From positions 1 through 53,696 of the forward strand of contig UQIQ01000006.1 in the NCBI GenBank assembly GCA_900541185.1: 53,696 bases of DNA, given 5' to 3'. Positions 37,613-45,795 of this stretch are shown here, in pieces; positions within the stretch are counted from its first letter, which is position 1, and the number at the start of each line of letters is the position of its first letter. The translations under genes and the position numbers were made by a program. Origin of the DNA: an uncultured Collinsella sp. Lineage in GTDB: Bacteria > Actinomycetota > Coriobacteriia > Coriobacteriales > Coriobacteriaceae. The notes below the pieces were generated by a model that saw nothing but the letters and a program-made list of their open reading frames with translations, ran no database searches and had not been told where the DNA came from.

Positions 37613-39004
37613 CTACTCCTCGGCATGTGCCCCATCAAGCTCATAGAACTTGGTAGATGCCGGCAGGAACATCAGGTCGACGTCGCCGATCGGGCCCGAA
37701 CGGTTCTTGGCCACGACGATACGCGTAACGCCCTCGTCGGGTCGATCGTCGCGCGAGGCTTCGGCCTCGTCGGCGGAGCGGTCCAAGAACATGACGATAT
37801 CGGCGTCCTGCTCGATAGAGCCCGATTCACGAAGGTCGGAAAGCTGCGGACGCTTGCCGGTACGGGATTCGACCTGACGCGAGAGCTGCGACAGCGCGAT
37901 GAGCGGGATCTTGAGCTCCTTGGCCATGATCTTCAGACCACGCGACATCTCCGAAACCTCGACGGTACGGCTCTCGGAGCGGCGTCCCGGCGGAGGACTC
38001 ACCAGCTGCAGGTAGTCCAGGATGATGATTGCCTTCTCCTTGTTATGGAGCATGCGGCGGCTCTTGGCGCGAATCTCGGTCACTGTGGTGCCGGGCGTAT
38101 CGTCAATCAGAATATCGAGCTTGGACAAGGTCTGCGTGGCCTCGTTGATATTGGCCCACTGCTCGGGGCTAATGCGGCCCATGCGGAAGTCACTGATCGA
38201 GATCATGGCGTAGGCGCAAATCAGACGCTGGGCAATTTCCTTGCCCGACATCTCCAGCGAGAAGAAGCCGACGGTATAACCAGCAGCGGCAGCGTTGAGC
38301 GCCAGATTCAGGGCGAACGACGTCTTACCTACAGCAGGACGGGCGCCGATGATGATGAGCTGGCCCTCGCGGAAGCCCATGAGCATGCGGTCGAGCGACG
38401 GGAAGCCCGTGGGCACGCCCGCAGCCTGGCCACCGGCCTGGCACACTTCCTCGGCCTCGTTATAGGCCTCGACCATAAACTCGGTCAGCGTCTTGTAGCT
38501 CGACTTGACCTCGCGTGCCGTGACCTTGAGTAGCTTGCTCTCGGCCAGCTCGACAACCTCTTTGGTGTCGGTGGGGGCGTTATAAGCCAGCGCGTTGATC
38601 TCGTTGGTGGCGCCGATCAGCTCGCGCAGCATCGAGTCGCGACGCACGATGGCGGCATGGTGCTGCCAGTTGACGAGCGACAGGGTCTGACCCATCAACT
38701 CCAAAATGTACGCTTCGCCGCCCACGGCATCGAGTTTGTTGATGCTTCGCAGGTAATCGATCAGCGAGATGGAGTCGATGGGAATGCGGCTGTTGTACAT
38801 ATCGACCATCGCGGTATAGATGGTCTTATGAATGGGCCGGTAGAAGTCATCGGGCTGCAGCTCGACCTGGGCCTCTTCGACCACCTCGGGCGATAGCAGC
38901 ATAGCGGCCAGTACATTGGCCTCTGCATCTTGGTTTTGGGGAAGACCCAACTTTGAGCCGCGGTCCTCAACCGTCAGCCCGGTCTCCCTATCGTCATATG
39001 CCAT
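37613..39004 (-). CDS. dnaB: Replicative DNA helicase
   Basis: 463 aa, hexameric helicase. Start at the third ATG (39004), because the Shine-Dalgarno GAGG overlaps the first two. N-terminal primase-interaction domain LPQNQDAEANVLAAMLL, then RecA-like core: Walker A GARPAVGKTSFALNLA, FSLEMSGKEIAQRL, Walker B IIILDYLQL, QLSRQVESRTGKRPQLSDLRESGSIEQDAD. No intein. Follows rplI after a terminator. Confidence 0.97.
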   Translation of the reverse strand: MAYDDRETGLTVEDRGSKLGLPQNQDAEANVLAAMLLSPEVVEEAQVELQPDDFYRPIHKTIYTAMVDMYNSRIPIDSISLIDYLRSINKLDAVGGEAYILELMGQTLSLVNWQHHAAIVRRDSMLRELIGATNEINALAYNAPTDTKEVVELAESKLLKVTAREVKSSYKTLTEFMVEAYNEAEEVCQAGGQAAGVPTGFPSLDRMLMGFREGQLIIIGARPAVGKTSFALNLALNAAAAGYTVGFFSLEMSGKEIAQRLICAYAMISISDFRMGRISPEQWANINEATQTLSKLDILIDDTPGTTVTEIRAKSRRMLHNKEKAIIILDYLQLVSPPPGRRSESRTVEVSEMSRGLKIMAKELKIPLIALSQLSRQVESRTGKRPQLSDLRESGSIEQDADIVMFLDRSADEAEASRDDRPDEGVTRIVVAKNRSGPIGDVDLMFLPASTKFYELDGAHAEE

Positions 39005-39156
39005 GAGCATCCTCATTCATATCGCTTGCGAGCATCCATAGTATCAGCCACGGTCCCAAAACGCGCCGCGCGCCGCCAATCATCACCGAACCAAACGGAT
39101 GAACGGTCCTGTATATAGGACTTCGACGCAACGTTCACCATGACACTCACTCAACG

Positions 39157-39196
39157 CAAAAAACAAAAGGGCGCCCTGGTCTCCCAGAGCGCCCTT
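39157..39196 (-). terminator. Terminator after rplI
   Basis: On the minus strand AAGGGCGC pairs with GCGCCCTT, with an inner CTGGG/CCAGG stem, followed by TTGTTTTTT. Confidence 0.9.
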
Positions 39197-39228
39197 CTTA
39201 GAACAAGATTGTTGCGTTGCAGCAAATG

Positions 39229-39768
39229 CTACTCGGCAGCAGCCTCAGTCTCGACCTCGGCGGTCTCGGCCTCGGCGACCTCAGCGGCCTCCTCGACCTC
39301 AGCCTCGGCAGCGAGCTCCTCGGCGGTAACGCCGACGAGAACGACAACCTCGGCCTTGATCTCGCGGTACAGCGAGATGGCAACGGTGTGGGCACCGGCA
39401 ACCTTGATGGGCTTACCGAGCTCGACGCGCTTGCGGTCGATGTCCATACCGAGCTGAGCCTTGATGGCATCAGCGATCATAGCGGCGGTAACGGAGCCAA
39501 AGAGGATGCCCTCGTCGCCGACCTTGACGTCAACGGTGACCGTCTTGCCCTCGAAGGCAGCCTTGGTCTCGTTGGCGGTAGCCAGACGGACGGCCTCGCG
39601 CTTGGCGATGTTGTTGCGACGCTCGTCAAGCTGCTTGAGGTTGCCCTTGGTGGCGGCAACAGCGAGCTTCTTGGGGAACAGGAAGTTCTCAGCGTAACCC
39701 TGAGCGACCTCTACGACGTCACCCTCGCCGCCCTTGCCCTTGATCTCATCGAGAAGAATAACCTTCAT
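39229..39768 (-). CDS. rplI: 50S ribosomal protein L9 with acidic Ala/Glu tail
   Basis: 179 aa; ordinary L9 ends near 148. N-terminal rRNA-binding domain MKVILLDEIKGKGGEGDVVEV and the VAQGYAENFLFPKKLA motif are followed by the linker helix and the C-terminal domain (GILFGSVTAAMIADAI). Residues 148-179 are an AEVEEAAEVAEAETAE-type tail, low complexity and acidic. Last gene of rpsF-ssb-rpsR-rplI. Confidence 0.96.
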   Translation of the reverse strand: MKVILLDEIKGKGGEGDVVEVAQGYAENFLFPKKLAVAATKGNLKQLDERRNNIAKREAVRLATANETKAAFEGKTVTVDVKVGDEGILFGSVTAAMIADAIKAQLGMDIDRKRVELGKPIKVAGAHTVAISLYREIKAEVVVLVGVTAEELAAEAEVEEAAEVAEAETAEVETEAAAE

Positions 39769-39783
39769 GATGCGTCTCCCTTC

Positions 39784-40050
39784 TTAGCCGCGGTCGCGGT
39801 TGCCACGAGAGGAAACCACGGGGACGGTGTACGGCAGGAGAGCCATCTCGCGGGCGCGCTTGATGGCGTTGGCGATGTCATGCTGATGCTGCGTGCAAGC
39901 GCCAGTGACGCGACGGGGCTTGATCTTGCCACGGTCGGTCATGTACTTACGGAGAAGCTGAGTGTCCTTATAGTCGATGAACTCAGTGTTCTCCTTGCAG
40001 AACTGGCAGTACTTACGACGCGGCTGACGTGCAGAAAAATCATTAGCCAT
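39784..40050 (-). CDS. rpsR: 30S ribosomal protein S18
   Basis: 88 aa from the ATG at 40050 (GAAAGG upstream). YCQFCKENTEFIDYKDTQLLRKYMTDRGKIKPRRVTGACTQHQ is the S18 core; the CxxC near the start could bind zinc. Lies between ssb and rplI. Confidence 0.97.
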   Translation of the reverse strand: MANDFSARQPRRKYCQFCKENTEFIDYKDTQLLRKYMTDRGKIKPRRVTGACTQHQHDIANAIKRAREMALLPYTVPVVSSRGNRDRG

Positions 40051-40122
40051 GTCAAAATACCTTTCATTTGGCAACTTCGGCGAACCGAAGCCGCCTCTCA
40101 CTCAAAAATAGGTGAACAACCC

Positions 40123-40575
40123 TTAGAACGGGATGTCCTCATCGTAGACGTCGACCGCGGGCGGCGTGGCCACCGGTGCGGCAGGACGTGCTGCGGGCGA
40201 GGGAGCTGCGGGGGCGTAACCGCCCTGATCGTAGCCGCCCTGGCCACCACGGGAGCTCATAAACTCGATCTCATCGACGATGACCTCAAGCTTGCTCCTG
40301 CGCTGACCGTCGCGCTCCCAAGAGCTGTAGCGCAGCTTGCCCTCGATCGCGACCTTGTTTCCCTTTGCCAGGAAACGGCTCACGGCCTCGGCGCGGGTGC
40401 CGAACATGGTGCAGTCGACAAAGTTGGGATAGTCCTCCCACTCGCCAGTCTGCGCGTTGCGGCGACGATCGTTCACGGCGACGCCAAAGGACAGAACCTG
40501 GGTTCCGCCGGCGGTGGCGCGCAGCTCGGGATCGCGGGTGAGATTACCGGTGATGTTCACTCGATTGATGCTCAT
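40123..40575 (-). CDS. ssb: Single-stranded DNA-binding protein
   Basis: 150 aa. OB-fold MSINRVNITGNLTRDPELRATAGGTQVLSFGVAVNDR, a Gly/Ala/Pro-rich linker, and the C-terminal partner-binding tip DEDIPF. Usual rpsF-ssb-rpsR order. Confidence 0.97.
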   Translation of the reverse strand: MSINRVNITGNLTRDPELRATAGGTQVLSFGVAVNDRRRNAQTGEWEDYPNFVDCTMFGTRAEAVSRFLAKGNKVAIEGKLRYSSWERDGQRRSKLEVIVDEIEFMSSRGGQGGYDQGGYAPAAPSPAARPAAPVATPPAVDVYDEDIPF

Positions 40576-40623
40576 AACTCACTACTTCCTCTTGGGGCAC
40601 AAGCCCAGTCCAAAACGACAGTC

Positions 40624-40917
40624 TTACTCCTGGTCGTCGCGACGGACGATCATGTGGCGGACCACAGCGTCGGTGATGCGCAGGACGCGATCAAGCTCGG
40701 CGATCTGGGTAGGATCTGCGTGGAAGTTGATGAGGGTGTAGTCACCATCGGTGAGGTCGTTGATCTCGTAGGCGAGCTTGCGCTTGCCCCACTCGTCAAC
40801 GGAGTCGACCTTGCCAGCGCCCTCAGCGATCGTGGTATCGATACGCTTCATAACAGCGAGACGAGTCTCGGGGTCGAGCGACGGGTCAACAAAGAACAGC
40901 AGTTCATAAGCCTTCAT
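40624..40917 (-). CDS. rpsF: 30S ribosomal protein S6
   Basis: 97 aa from the ATG at 40917, with AGAGGAGG upstream. MKAYELLFFVDPSLDPETR, WGKRKLAYEINDLTDGDYTLINF. First gene of the ribosomal/ssb operon. Its leader has hairpins at 40944-40972 and 41011-41028 that may be regulatory. Confidence 0.97.
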   Translation of the reverse strand: MKAYELLFFVDPSLDPETRLAVMKRIDTTIAEGAGKVDSVDEWGKRKLAYEINDLTDGDYTLINFHADPTQIAELDRVLRITDAVVRHMIVRRDDQE

Positions 40918-40943
40918 ATTGTCACCTCCTCTGGGCAAATGTG

Positions 40944-40972
40944 GCTTCAGGTCGTGAAGGTGCGCCTGAAGC
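40944..40972 (-). promoter_or_regulatory. Leader hairpin upstream of rpsF
   Basis: On the minus strand GCTTCAGG pairs with CCTGAAGC across a 13-nt loop, 27 nt before the rpsF start. S6:S18 autoregulatory leader motifs are known at this place in other bacteria; I cannot confirm the consensus here. A second hairpin, GCTGCAA/TTGCAGC, lies at 41011-41028. Confidence 0.4.
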
Positions 40973-41049
40973 AGGAAAAGACTTGGTAATAATATCTTTC
41001 AACCTCCTAGGCTGCAATAATTTGCAGCTACAACCTCATGACCTCCACA

Positions 41050-41377
41050 TATGCCCATACTCGCACCACGTTTCATGCGCATTCCAACCAAATGCCGACC
41101 AAAAGCTTGACAGATCTGTGGACAAGATACGGTGCCGTGGGGACAAGCTGAGCCAAGCCGCAGGTCAACGGGCACAAGGCTGTGGTCGCAAAATGCATAC
41201 CAGTGGTCCACAGCACCACCCAAAGATTTTTAAATTCATTGCCAAGTCGCTTATGAATACCCCTTTTGAACAATTGAGTTGATCAACCACGCTGGTCGGA
41301 AGCCGTTTTTTGGCACCTCAAACCCCACTGCAACGCCAAGCGCGGCCAAGCGTTTTAAAAAATGCCAACTTTTCTGT
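41050..41377. other. Non-coding region with DnaA-box-like words
   Basis: No credible gene. Words close to the DnaA box occur: TGTGGACAA at 41117-41125 (one mismatch to TGTGGATAA), TGGGGACAA at 41138-41146 and TGGTCCACA at 41204-41212 (two mismatches each). AT-rich stretches lie on both sides. It separates a minus-strand replication/ribosome operon from plus-strand genes. An origin is possible but weakly supported. Confidence 0.3.
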
Positions 41378-41405
41378 TTGCACTTTGCGATTCCTCGTGT
41401 ATACT
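41378..41405 (+). promoter_or_regulatory. Promoter of the tRNA-Ser genes
   Basis: TTGCAC, 16 nt, TATACT; the tRNA begins 17 nt after the -10 box. Near-consensus sigma70-type sequence. Confidence 0.75.
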
Positions 41406-41421
41406 GACTTTCGCATTTAAC

Positions 41422-41512
41422 GGAGAGTTGTCCGAGTGGCCGAAGGAGCACGATTGGAAATCGTGTAGGCGTCAAAAGCGTCTCCAGGGTTCAAATCCCT
41501 GACTCTCCGCCA
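41422..41512 (+). tRNA. tRNA-Ser (GGA anticodon)
   Basis: Acceptor GGAGAGT pairs with ACTCTCC; long variable arm; anticodon loop TTGGAAA; T-loop GGTTCAAATCC. CCA is encoded. Confidence 0.97.
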
Positions 41513-41521
41513 GTTAATTCC

Positions 41522-41550
41522 AAAGCAGGCCTTCGAGCCTGCTTTGTTTT
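41522..41550 (+). terminator. Terminator between the two tRNA-Ser genes
   Basis: AAAGCAGGC pairs with GCCTGCTTT, followed by GTTTTT. The second tRNA then needs read-through or its own promoter. Confidence 0.85.
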
Positions 41551-41560
41551 TACCCCACGC

Positions 41561-41651
41561 GGAGGGGTGGCAGAGTGGTTGAATGCGGCGGTCTCGAAAA
41601 CCGTTTGGCCTGTATAAGGTCACGAGGGTTCGAATCCCTCCTCCTCCGCCA
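41561..41651 (+). tRNA. tRNA-Ser (CGA anticodon)
   Basis: 5' GGAGGGG start and 3' CTCCTCC acceptor with GCCA; anticodon loop CTCGAAA; long variable arm; T-loop GGTTCGAATCC. Confidence 0.97.
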
Positions 41652-41662
41652 TTTTGGTTGAG

Positions 41663-41694
41663 AAAGCTCCCGGGAATGGGAGCTTTTTTGTTTT
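41663..41694 (+). terminator. Terminator after tRNA-Ser (CGA)
   Basis: AAAGCTCCC pairs with GGGAGCTTT, followed by TTTTGTTTT. Confidence 0.9.
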
Positions 41695-41714
41695 GAGTCC
41701 CTAACAAGCAAATA

Positions 41715-41855
41715 CGGCGGAGGAGGGATTCGAACCCGCCAGGGCGCGGAGCGTAAGGAAAACGCGCCCGTGGCGCGTTTTTAGCGCAGCGCGGTCGGCG
41801 CAAGCCGACCGGATAAATTTTGAGCGGAGCTCAAAATTTGGACATCTCTCCTATT
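41715..41855 (-). other. tRNA-Ser-like ends enclosing a hairpin array
   Basis: The minus strand starts GGAGAGATGTCC (11 of 12 bases as in tRNA-Ser GGA) and ends with GGGTTCGAATCCCTCCTCCG, a T-arm and acceptor like tRNA-Ser CGA, with no CCA. The D-arm, anticodon and variable arm are missing. In their place are three perfect hairpins: 11 bp with a 3-nt loop (41815-41839), 8 bp with a GCAA loop in plus orientation (41792-41811), and 10 bp (41759-41781). It cannot be a working tRNA. It may be a decayed tRNA, an integration scar or a small structured RNA. The remaining gap to 42017 shows nothing else. Confidence 0.5.
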
Positions 41856-42017
41856 CGACCACGCCCCCATCGCGTTCAGCATCAACCCGGATCCCCAAAC
41901 ATGGAACCTATGACCGTACCCAGTCCCGACCGTTTGCCGAGCAATAGGGTCGCAATCGGCGCCGAACATGTACTATGTACGGGCATTGTCTAAACCCGTA
42001 ACTCAAAGGACCCCATC

Positions 42018-42707
42018 TTGCCCGTTGCCGCCGCTATGATCGTTACCGCACACGCCTCGGATGCCATGGTTGCCATCCCGTTTTGGCTCGAGATGTTCGC
42101 CGTCGTCGCGGCATCGATCTCGGGCGTGTTGGTCGCACGCGAGCACAAACTCGACCTGGTGGGCGCCGTCGCGCTCGCCGTGGTCTGTGGACTGGGCGGC
42201 GGTCTTTTGCGCGATATGACGCTGCAGGTGGGCAACGTCTACATCCTCAACCAACCGATGGCGCTCCCGCTCTCCATCGCCACCGCGGCCATCATCTACA
42301 TCTTCCCGGCAATCGTCGACAAGCCCGAAAAGCTCATTCCCCTGCTCGATATCATCTCGGTGGGTATTTATGCGGCAACCGGCGCAGACAAGGCGCTGGT
42401 CTACGGCTTTGCGCCGGCGGCGTGCATCATGATGGGCTTTTTTACCGCGGTGGGCGGCGGCATGCTGCGAGATGGTTTTATGGGTGTGGTGCCGGGTATC
42501 TTCCAGCGCACCAACTTCTATGCCATCGCGGCCATCGCCGGATCGGCAAGCTATGTTTGCCTTGTCATGAGCGGCTTGGTCAGCAATGTCGTCGCACTGG
42601 TCGTTTGCGTCGTGGTGACCATGGGACTACGCTGGCTGTCGCTGCGCTTTGATATCAAAAGCCCCACCGAGGATGACATCGCACGCTTTTTGCACCGCAA
42701 AAAGTAG
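42018..42707 (+). CDS. TRIC-type cation channel family membrane protein, TTG start
   Basis: 229 aa, UPF0126/YadS family (prokaryotic trimeric intracellular cation channel homologues). Two repeats of three helices, each with the signature glycine-rich stretch: GLGGGLLRDMTLQ and AVGGGMLRDGFMG. The TTG at 42018 has AAAGGA seven nt upstream; the first ATG, six codons later, is too far from it. Monocistronic. Confidence 0.9.
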   Translation: MPVAAAMIVTAHASDAMVAIPFWLEMFAVVAASISGVLVAREHKLDLVGAVALAVVCGLGGGLLRDMTLQVGNVYILNQPMALPLSIATAAIIYIFPAIVDKPEKLIPLLDIISVGIYAATGADKALVYGFAPAACIMMGFFTAVGGGMLRDGFMGVVPGIFQRTNFYAIAAIAGSASYVCLVMSGLVSNVVALVVCVVVTMGLRWLSLRFDIKSPTEDDIARFLHRKK

Positions 42708-42813
42708 GTGGCGCGGGCTCATCCTTCGAAATGCAACCGAGAGGTTCTTTTAGAGCGCCCACGCGTTGGGTACCCTGTTAGGTGCATGTCGAGCATCTGA
42801 CGAAGGATTCACT

Positions 42814-43959
42814 ATGCCCTGTAATCAATTCCCGTCGACCCAACGCCGTAAAGCGTGGGGCTGCATCACGATCTTATTCGCGCTCATCGCTCTAGCGGTC
42901 ACCGCGCTTCCCACGGCGTCGTTCGCCGGCACGGACACCGCAGGCAACGTACTTGCGACCGACAATGACGCCAATTCGTCCGGCGTCGAAGGTGACCTGT
43001 ACTGGGCAGGTCAGGCCCTCAACTTGGACGATGCGTCCATCGGCCGCGACATAATTGCAGCAGGCGAGAGCCTCTCCATCCGCGACTGCACGGTGGGCGG
43101 CGCCGTCCGCTTGGCGGCACGCACTATCGATATCGCCAAGACCACGGTTGATGGCAGCGTCACGGTCGTCGGTCAGCACGTTGTGCTCAATTCCGACAGC
43201 ACCGCCAACTGTTTTTACGCGATAGGCGAGACGGTTGCCCTGCGCGGCTCTACCAAGTCGGCAGCGCTTGCGGGCGACACGGTGACCATCGATGGCACCG
43301 TCGAGGGCGATGTCGAGGTTTGGGCCGACAAGCTCATCCTGGGCAAGAACGCCCACATCACCGGCACCGTGAACGCGCACGTCTCCGAGGACCCCGAGCG
43401 TGCCGCAGGAGCCGAGGTAGGCGCGCTCAAGATCGACCGCACCGAGAACGAGAATACTTCCACCGTTAACGATGTCATCGGCGGCATCGTCGCCGCGGCA
43501 CTCTCGACCTGCTTTGTCGCTCTGCTGCTCGAGCTCGTCTTTCCGCGCGCGACCGCCAGCGCCGCCGGCATGCTCCACCAGCGCCCCATGCCCCTGTGGG
43601 TGAGCGGTCTTCTGGGCACGATTGCTATCGTCCCCGCCGTCCTACTGCTAATTATCTCTATCGCTGGTCTGTCGCTTGCCGGAGCCCTCTTGTGCGGCGT
43701 TATCGGCATCGCGTTGGTGTCGAGTGCCTTTGCGGGGTGCGCGATCTCCCGCATGGTCGGACACAACCAAAACCGCTACGCCATGGCAGCCGTGGGCGGC
43801 GTAATCGCAGGTGCCCTCACGGGGCTTCCCCTCGTAGGTGACTTCATCAGCGGCGTAGCCTTTGTCTTTATGCTCGGCTACGTTATCCAGATCATCTGGC
43901 GCAACGCCCACCTCAAGCCGCAGCAGCCGGCTAACATGCCAGGACTCCCCACCGCTTAG
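42814..43959 (+). CDS. Membrane protein with bactofilin-like beta-solenoid
   Basis: 381 aa from the ATG at 42814 (AAGGA upstream). Signal peptide at 1-38 (ITILFALIALAVTALPTASFA). Residues 50-200 are short repeating strands (IGRDIIAAGESLSIRDC, VGGAVRLAARTIDIAKTTVDGSVTVVGQ, VTIDGTVEGDVEVWADKLILGKNAHITGTV) like the polymer-forming bactofilin fold. About four membrane helices follow at 225-365. The solenoid would sit outside the membrane, unlike cytoskeletal bactofilins. The role is unknown, possibly envelope organisation. Confidence 0.8.
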   Translation: MPCNQFPSTQRRKAWGCITILFALIALAVTALPTASFAGTDTAGNVLATDNDANSSGVEGDLYWAGQALNLDDASIGRDIIAAGESLSIRDCTVGGAVRLAARTIDIAKTTVDGSVTVVGQHVVLNSDSTANCFYAIGETVALRGSTKSAALAGDTVTIDGTVEGDVEVWADKLILGKNAHITGTVNAHVSEDPERAAGAEVGALKIDRTENENTSTVNDVIGGIVAAALSTCFVALLLELVFPRATASAAGMLHQRPMPLWVSGLLGTIAIVPAVLLLIISIAGLSLAGALLCGVIGIALVSSAFAGCAISRMVGHNQNRYAMAAVGGVIAGALTGLPLVGDFISGVAFVFMLGYVIQIIWRNAHLKPQQPANMPGLPTA

Positions 43960-44005
43960 CTACCAACCACCACAAAGGTGCCAGGTTACTTTGCACCAAC
44001 AAACG

Positions 44006-44049
44006 AAGCGGGGCACTCGGTCATGTCGACCGGGTGCCCCGCTTTTCTT
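44006..44049. terminator. Bidirectional terminator between convergent genes
   Basis: AAGCGGGGCACTCGG and its complement (one G:T) form a 15-bp stem with TTTTCTT on the plus strand. Just before it, at 43974-43997, is a small AAAGGTGCC / TTTGCACC palindrome of the dispersed class. Confidence 0.85.
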
Positions 44050-44151
44050 GGAGGGTTCTCTAGTAACTTTTTCAAAACCAATGATCATCAGGTCGGTAGG
44101 CCTGTGCGTCACTCGCTACGGAGGCAGTACGCCATTGAGCAAGAAGGGCAA

Positions 44152-45795
44152 TTATTTTTCACGGCGACCTCCTCCCCGCTTGATGACGAGCGCGACAACA
44201 ATAGCCGCCACTCCGATGGCAGCCAGAACCGCCACCAGTACCAACGTTCTATCTCCCGTCGAGGGCATAAAGCCTCGACTTACTTCTTTACTTGGGGTGT
44301 TGAGCACCAACAGTTCAATCAAACCCGTCCCGGCATCGGCGGCATCAACCCGTAGGGGGCTTTCGACCGATACGGTCACCTTGGGCTTCGCGGCCGCCAC
44401 CTGTTTAACGTCCAGGCCCTCGGCCGTAACCGTCACCGTACGTTTACCCTCAAAGGCGGTGTAGCCCTTGGGAGCCGCGACCTCCTCGACGGTGTAGACA
44501 CCCGCGTCCACACCGCTCAATTCCACATGGCCATCCGCGCCCGTGGTGACGCATGCGTCGGCATCCGTCGACCACGAGCCGTCAGTCGTTAGGATGCGCC
44601 CGCGGTCATCGATGATGCGCAGTTTGGCACCCGCGAGCGGTTTATCGTCCGAGCTTGAGCGCTTGATCAGACTGAGTCCCCAGGTGTAGGCGCACGCGTC
44701 ATCGCTCGGCGTGCGGGTGAAGCCGGCGTCGCCGGACTGGTCGGCAAAGGGAGAGCGCGGGTAGCGCAGGTAGACCTCGTTGGGGTTGCCCTTGGCAGCG
44801 CCTCGATTGCAGTTGGCCCCCAACGGCGCATTGTAGACAGCGACCACGCGGGCGCCGGAGGTAAAGGCGTCTGCCCCGCCGAGCGCGGCAATGAGGTCGC
44901 CGGTACGCACGGTGAAGGCATCGCCCTCGATCGAGACCTTGCACTGTGAAGTAATGTCTGTCCACCCTTTAGCCGGCGTCGAGTTGGCGTTACCGCCCTC
45001 ACATGCGACGGCGTCGAAGCTGCCGTCCGCGCCCGCCGCCACGTACACGCGCATGCTCGCGGCCACCTTGGAGGGGTCGAGCCCCGAGCTCATGGTGTCG
45101 ACGAACTTCACCGTATAGGTGTCGTAGGCGGTAAGACCCGCCGGGACCGTGGCGGAGAGGCACCAGTACAGGTCGTCGGCGACCGTGGCGTCGGCGGCCT
45201 TCTGCCAGGCGGCGGTGCTGTCCTCCAGCACGTGCTTGGCCACCTTGGGGGTCGCGGCCTTGGGCTTGACGGCGACGGCGCTGCCGCCCACCAGGGCCAT
45301 GATCGGCGCGGTGCCGGCCTCGCCCTGGGCGATGGCGTCGTCGGCGACGACGATGAGCCAGTAGCCGCAAGGCAGCTCGGCCGTCGTGCTCGCGTTAAGG
45401 GCCACAGAAGCGGCACCGGCATTGCGTATCGCGCGGGCCAGCCTTGCCGTCAGCACGGTCGTCATGTGCCCGTCGGCATTCATCCATTCGGCAGCCGCTT
45501 GCGCCGTCGAGGCCGTGCTGTCGAGCCCCGCATCATGAAGCACAGGGAGAACGGCCTGGCGAACGGCGTCATTCGCCCACGTTACATCGGTTGCTACCTC
45601 TTGGTCGGCATCGTCATCGTCGGCAACGGTCGCTGAAAAGAGCTGGTACGCGTCATACCGAGTCGCGACTGTACCGTCCACTGTGATGGCACCGGTATCG
45701 GCAGCATGAGCCGTCCCGGGCAGCATCGCAAAAGAGAGCATAGCGACCGTAACTATCGTCGTCACGGCCAACAGGCGGCGCCAAAGCCTACTCAC
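44152..45795 (-). CDS. Sortase-anchored pilin, SpaA/SpaH-like, GTG start
   Basis: 547 aa from the GTG at 45795, with GAGGTGG seven nt upstream; the ATG-started longer frame is hidden in the upstream gene. Signal peptide MSRLWRRLLAVTTIVTVAML...AHA (1-31). Fimbrial isopeptide-type domains in the middle (YTVKFVDTMSSGLDPSKVAA). Cna_B-type domain at about 385-475 (LIKRSSSDDKPLAGAKLRI, GVYTVEEVAAPKGY). Cell-wall sorting signal: MPSTG at 510-514, hydrophobic helix, then KRGGGRREK. Likely a backbone or shaft pilin. It overlaps the 1238-aa gene by 8 nt, so the two are coupled. Confidence 0.9.
   Translation of the reverse strand: MSRLWRRLLAVTTIVTVAMLSFAMLPGTAHAADTGAITVDGTVATRYDAYQLFSATVADDDDADQEVATDVTWANDAVRQAVLPVLHDAGLDSTASTAQAAAEWMNADGHMTTVLTARLARAIRNAGAASVALNASTTAELPCGYWLIVVADDAIAQGEAGTAPIMALVGGSAVAVKPKAATPKVAKHVLEDSTAAWQKAADATVADDLYWCLSATVPAGLTAYDTYTVKFVDTMSSGLDPSKVAASMRVYVAAGADGSFDAVACEGGNANSTPAKGWTDITSQCKVSIEGDAFTVRTGDLIAALGGADAFTSGARVVAVYNAPLGANCNRGAAKGNPNEVYLRYPRSPFADQSGDAGFTRTPSDDACAYTWGLSLIKRSSSDDKPLAGAKLRIIDDRGRILTTDGSWSTDADACVTTGADGHVELSGVDAGVYTVEEVAAPKGYTAFEGKRTVTVTAEGLDVKQVAAAKPKVTVSVESPLRVDAADAGTGLIELLVLNTPSKEVSRGFMPSTGDRTLVLVAVLAAIGVAAIVVALVIKRGGGRREK

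Noticed and set aside
41417..41803. A 128-codon minus-strand frame crossing both tRNA-Ser genes
   Set aside because: It reads through two tRNAs and a terminator. Such tRNA-antisense frames are common annotation artefacts.
43974..43997. Terminator for the bactofilin-like gene
   Set aside because: The small AAAGGTGCC/TTTGCACC palindrome has no T-run. The stronger hairpin at 44006-44049 fills that role.
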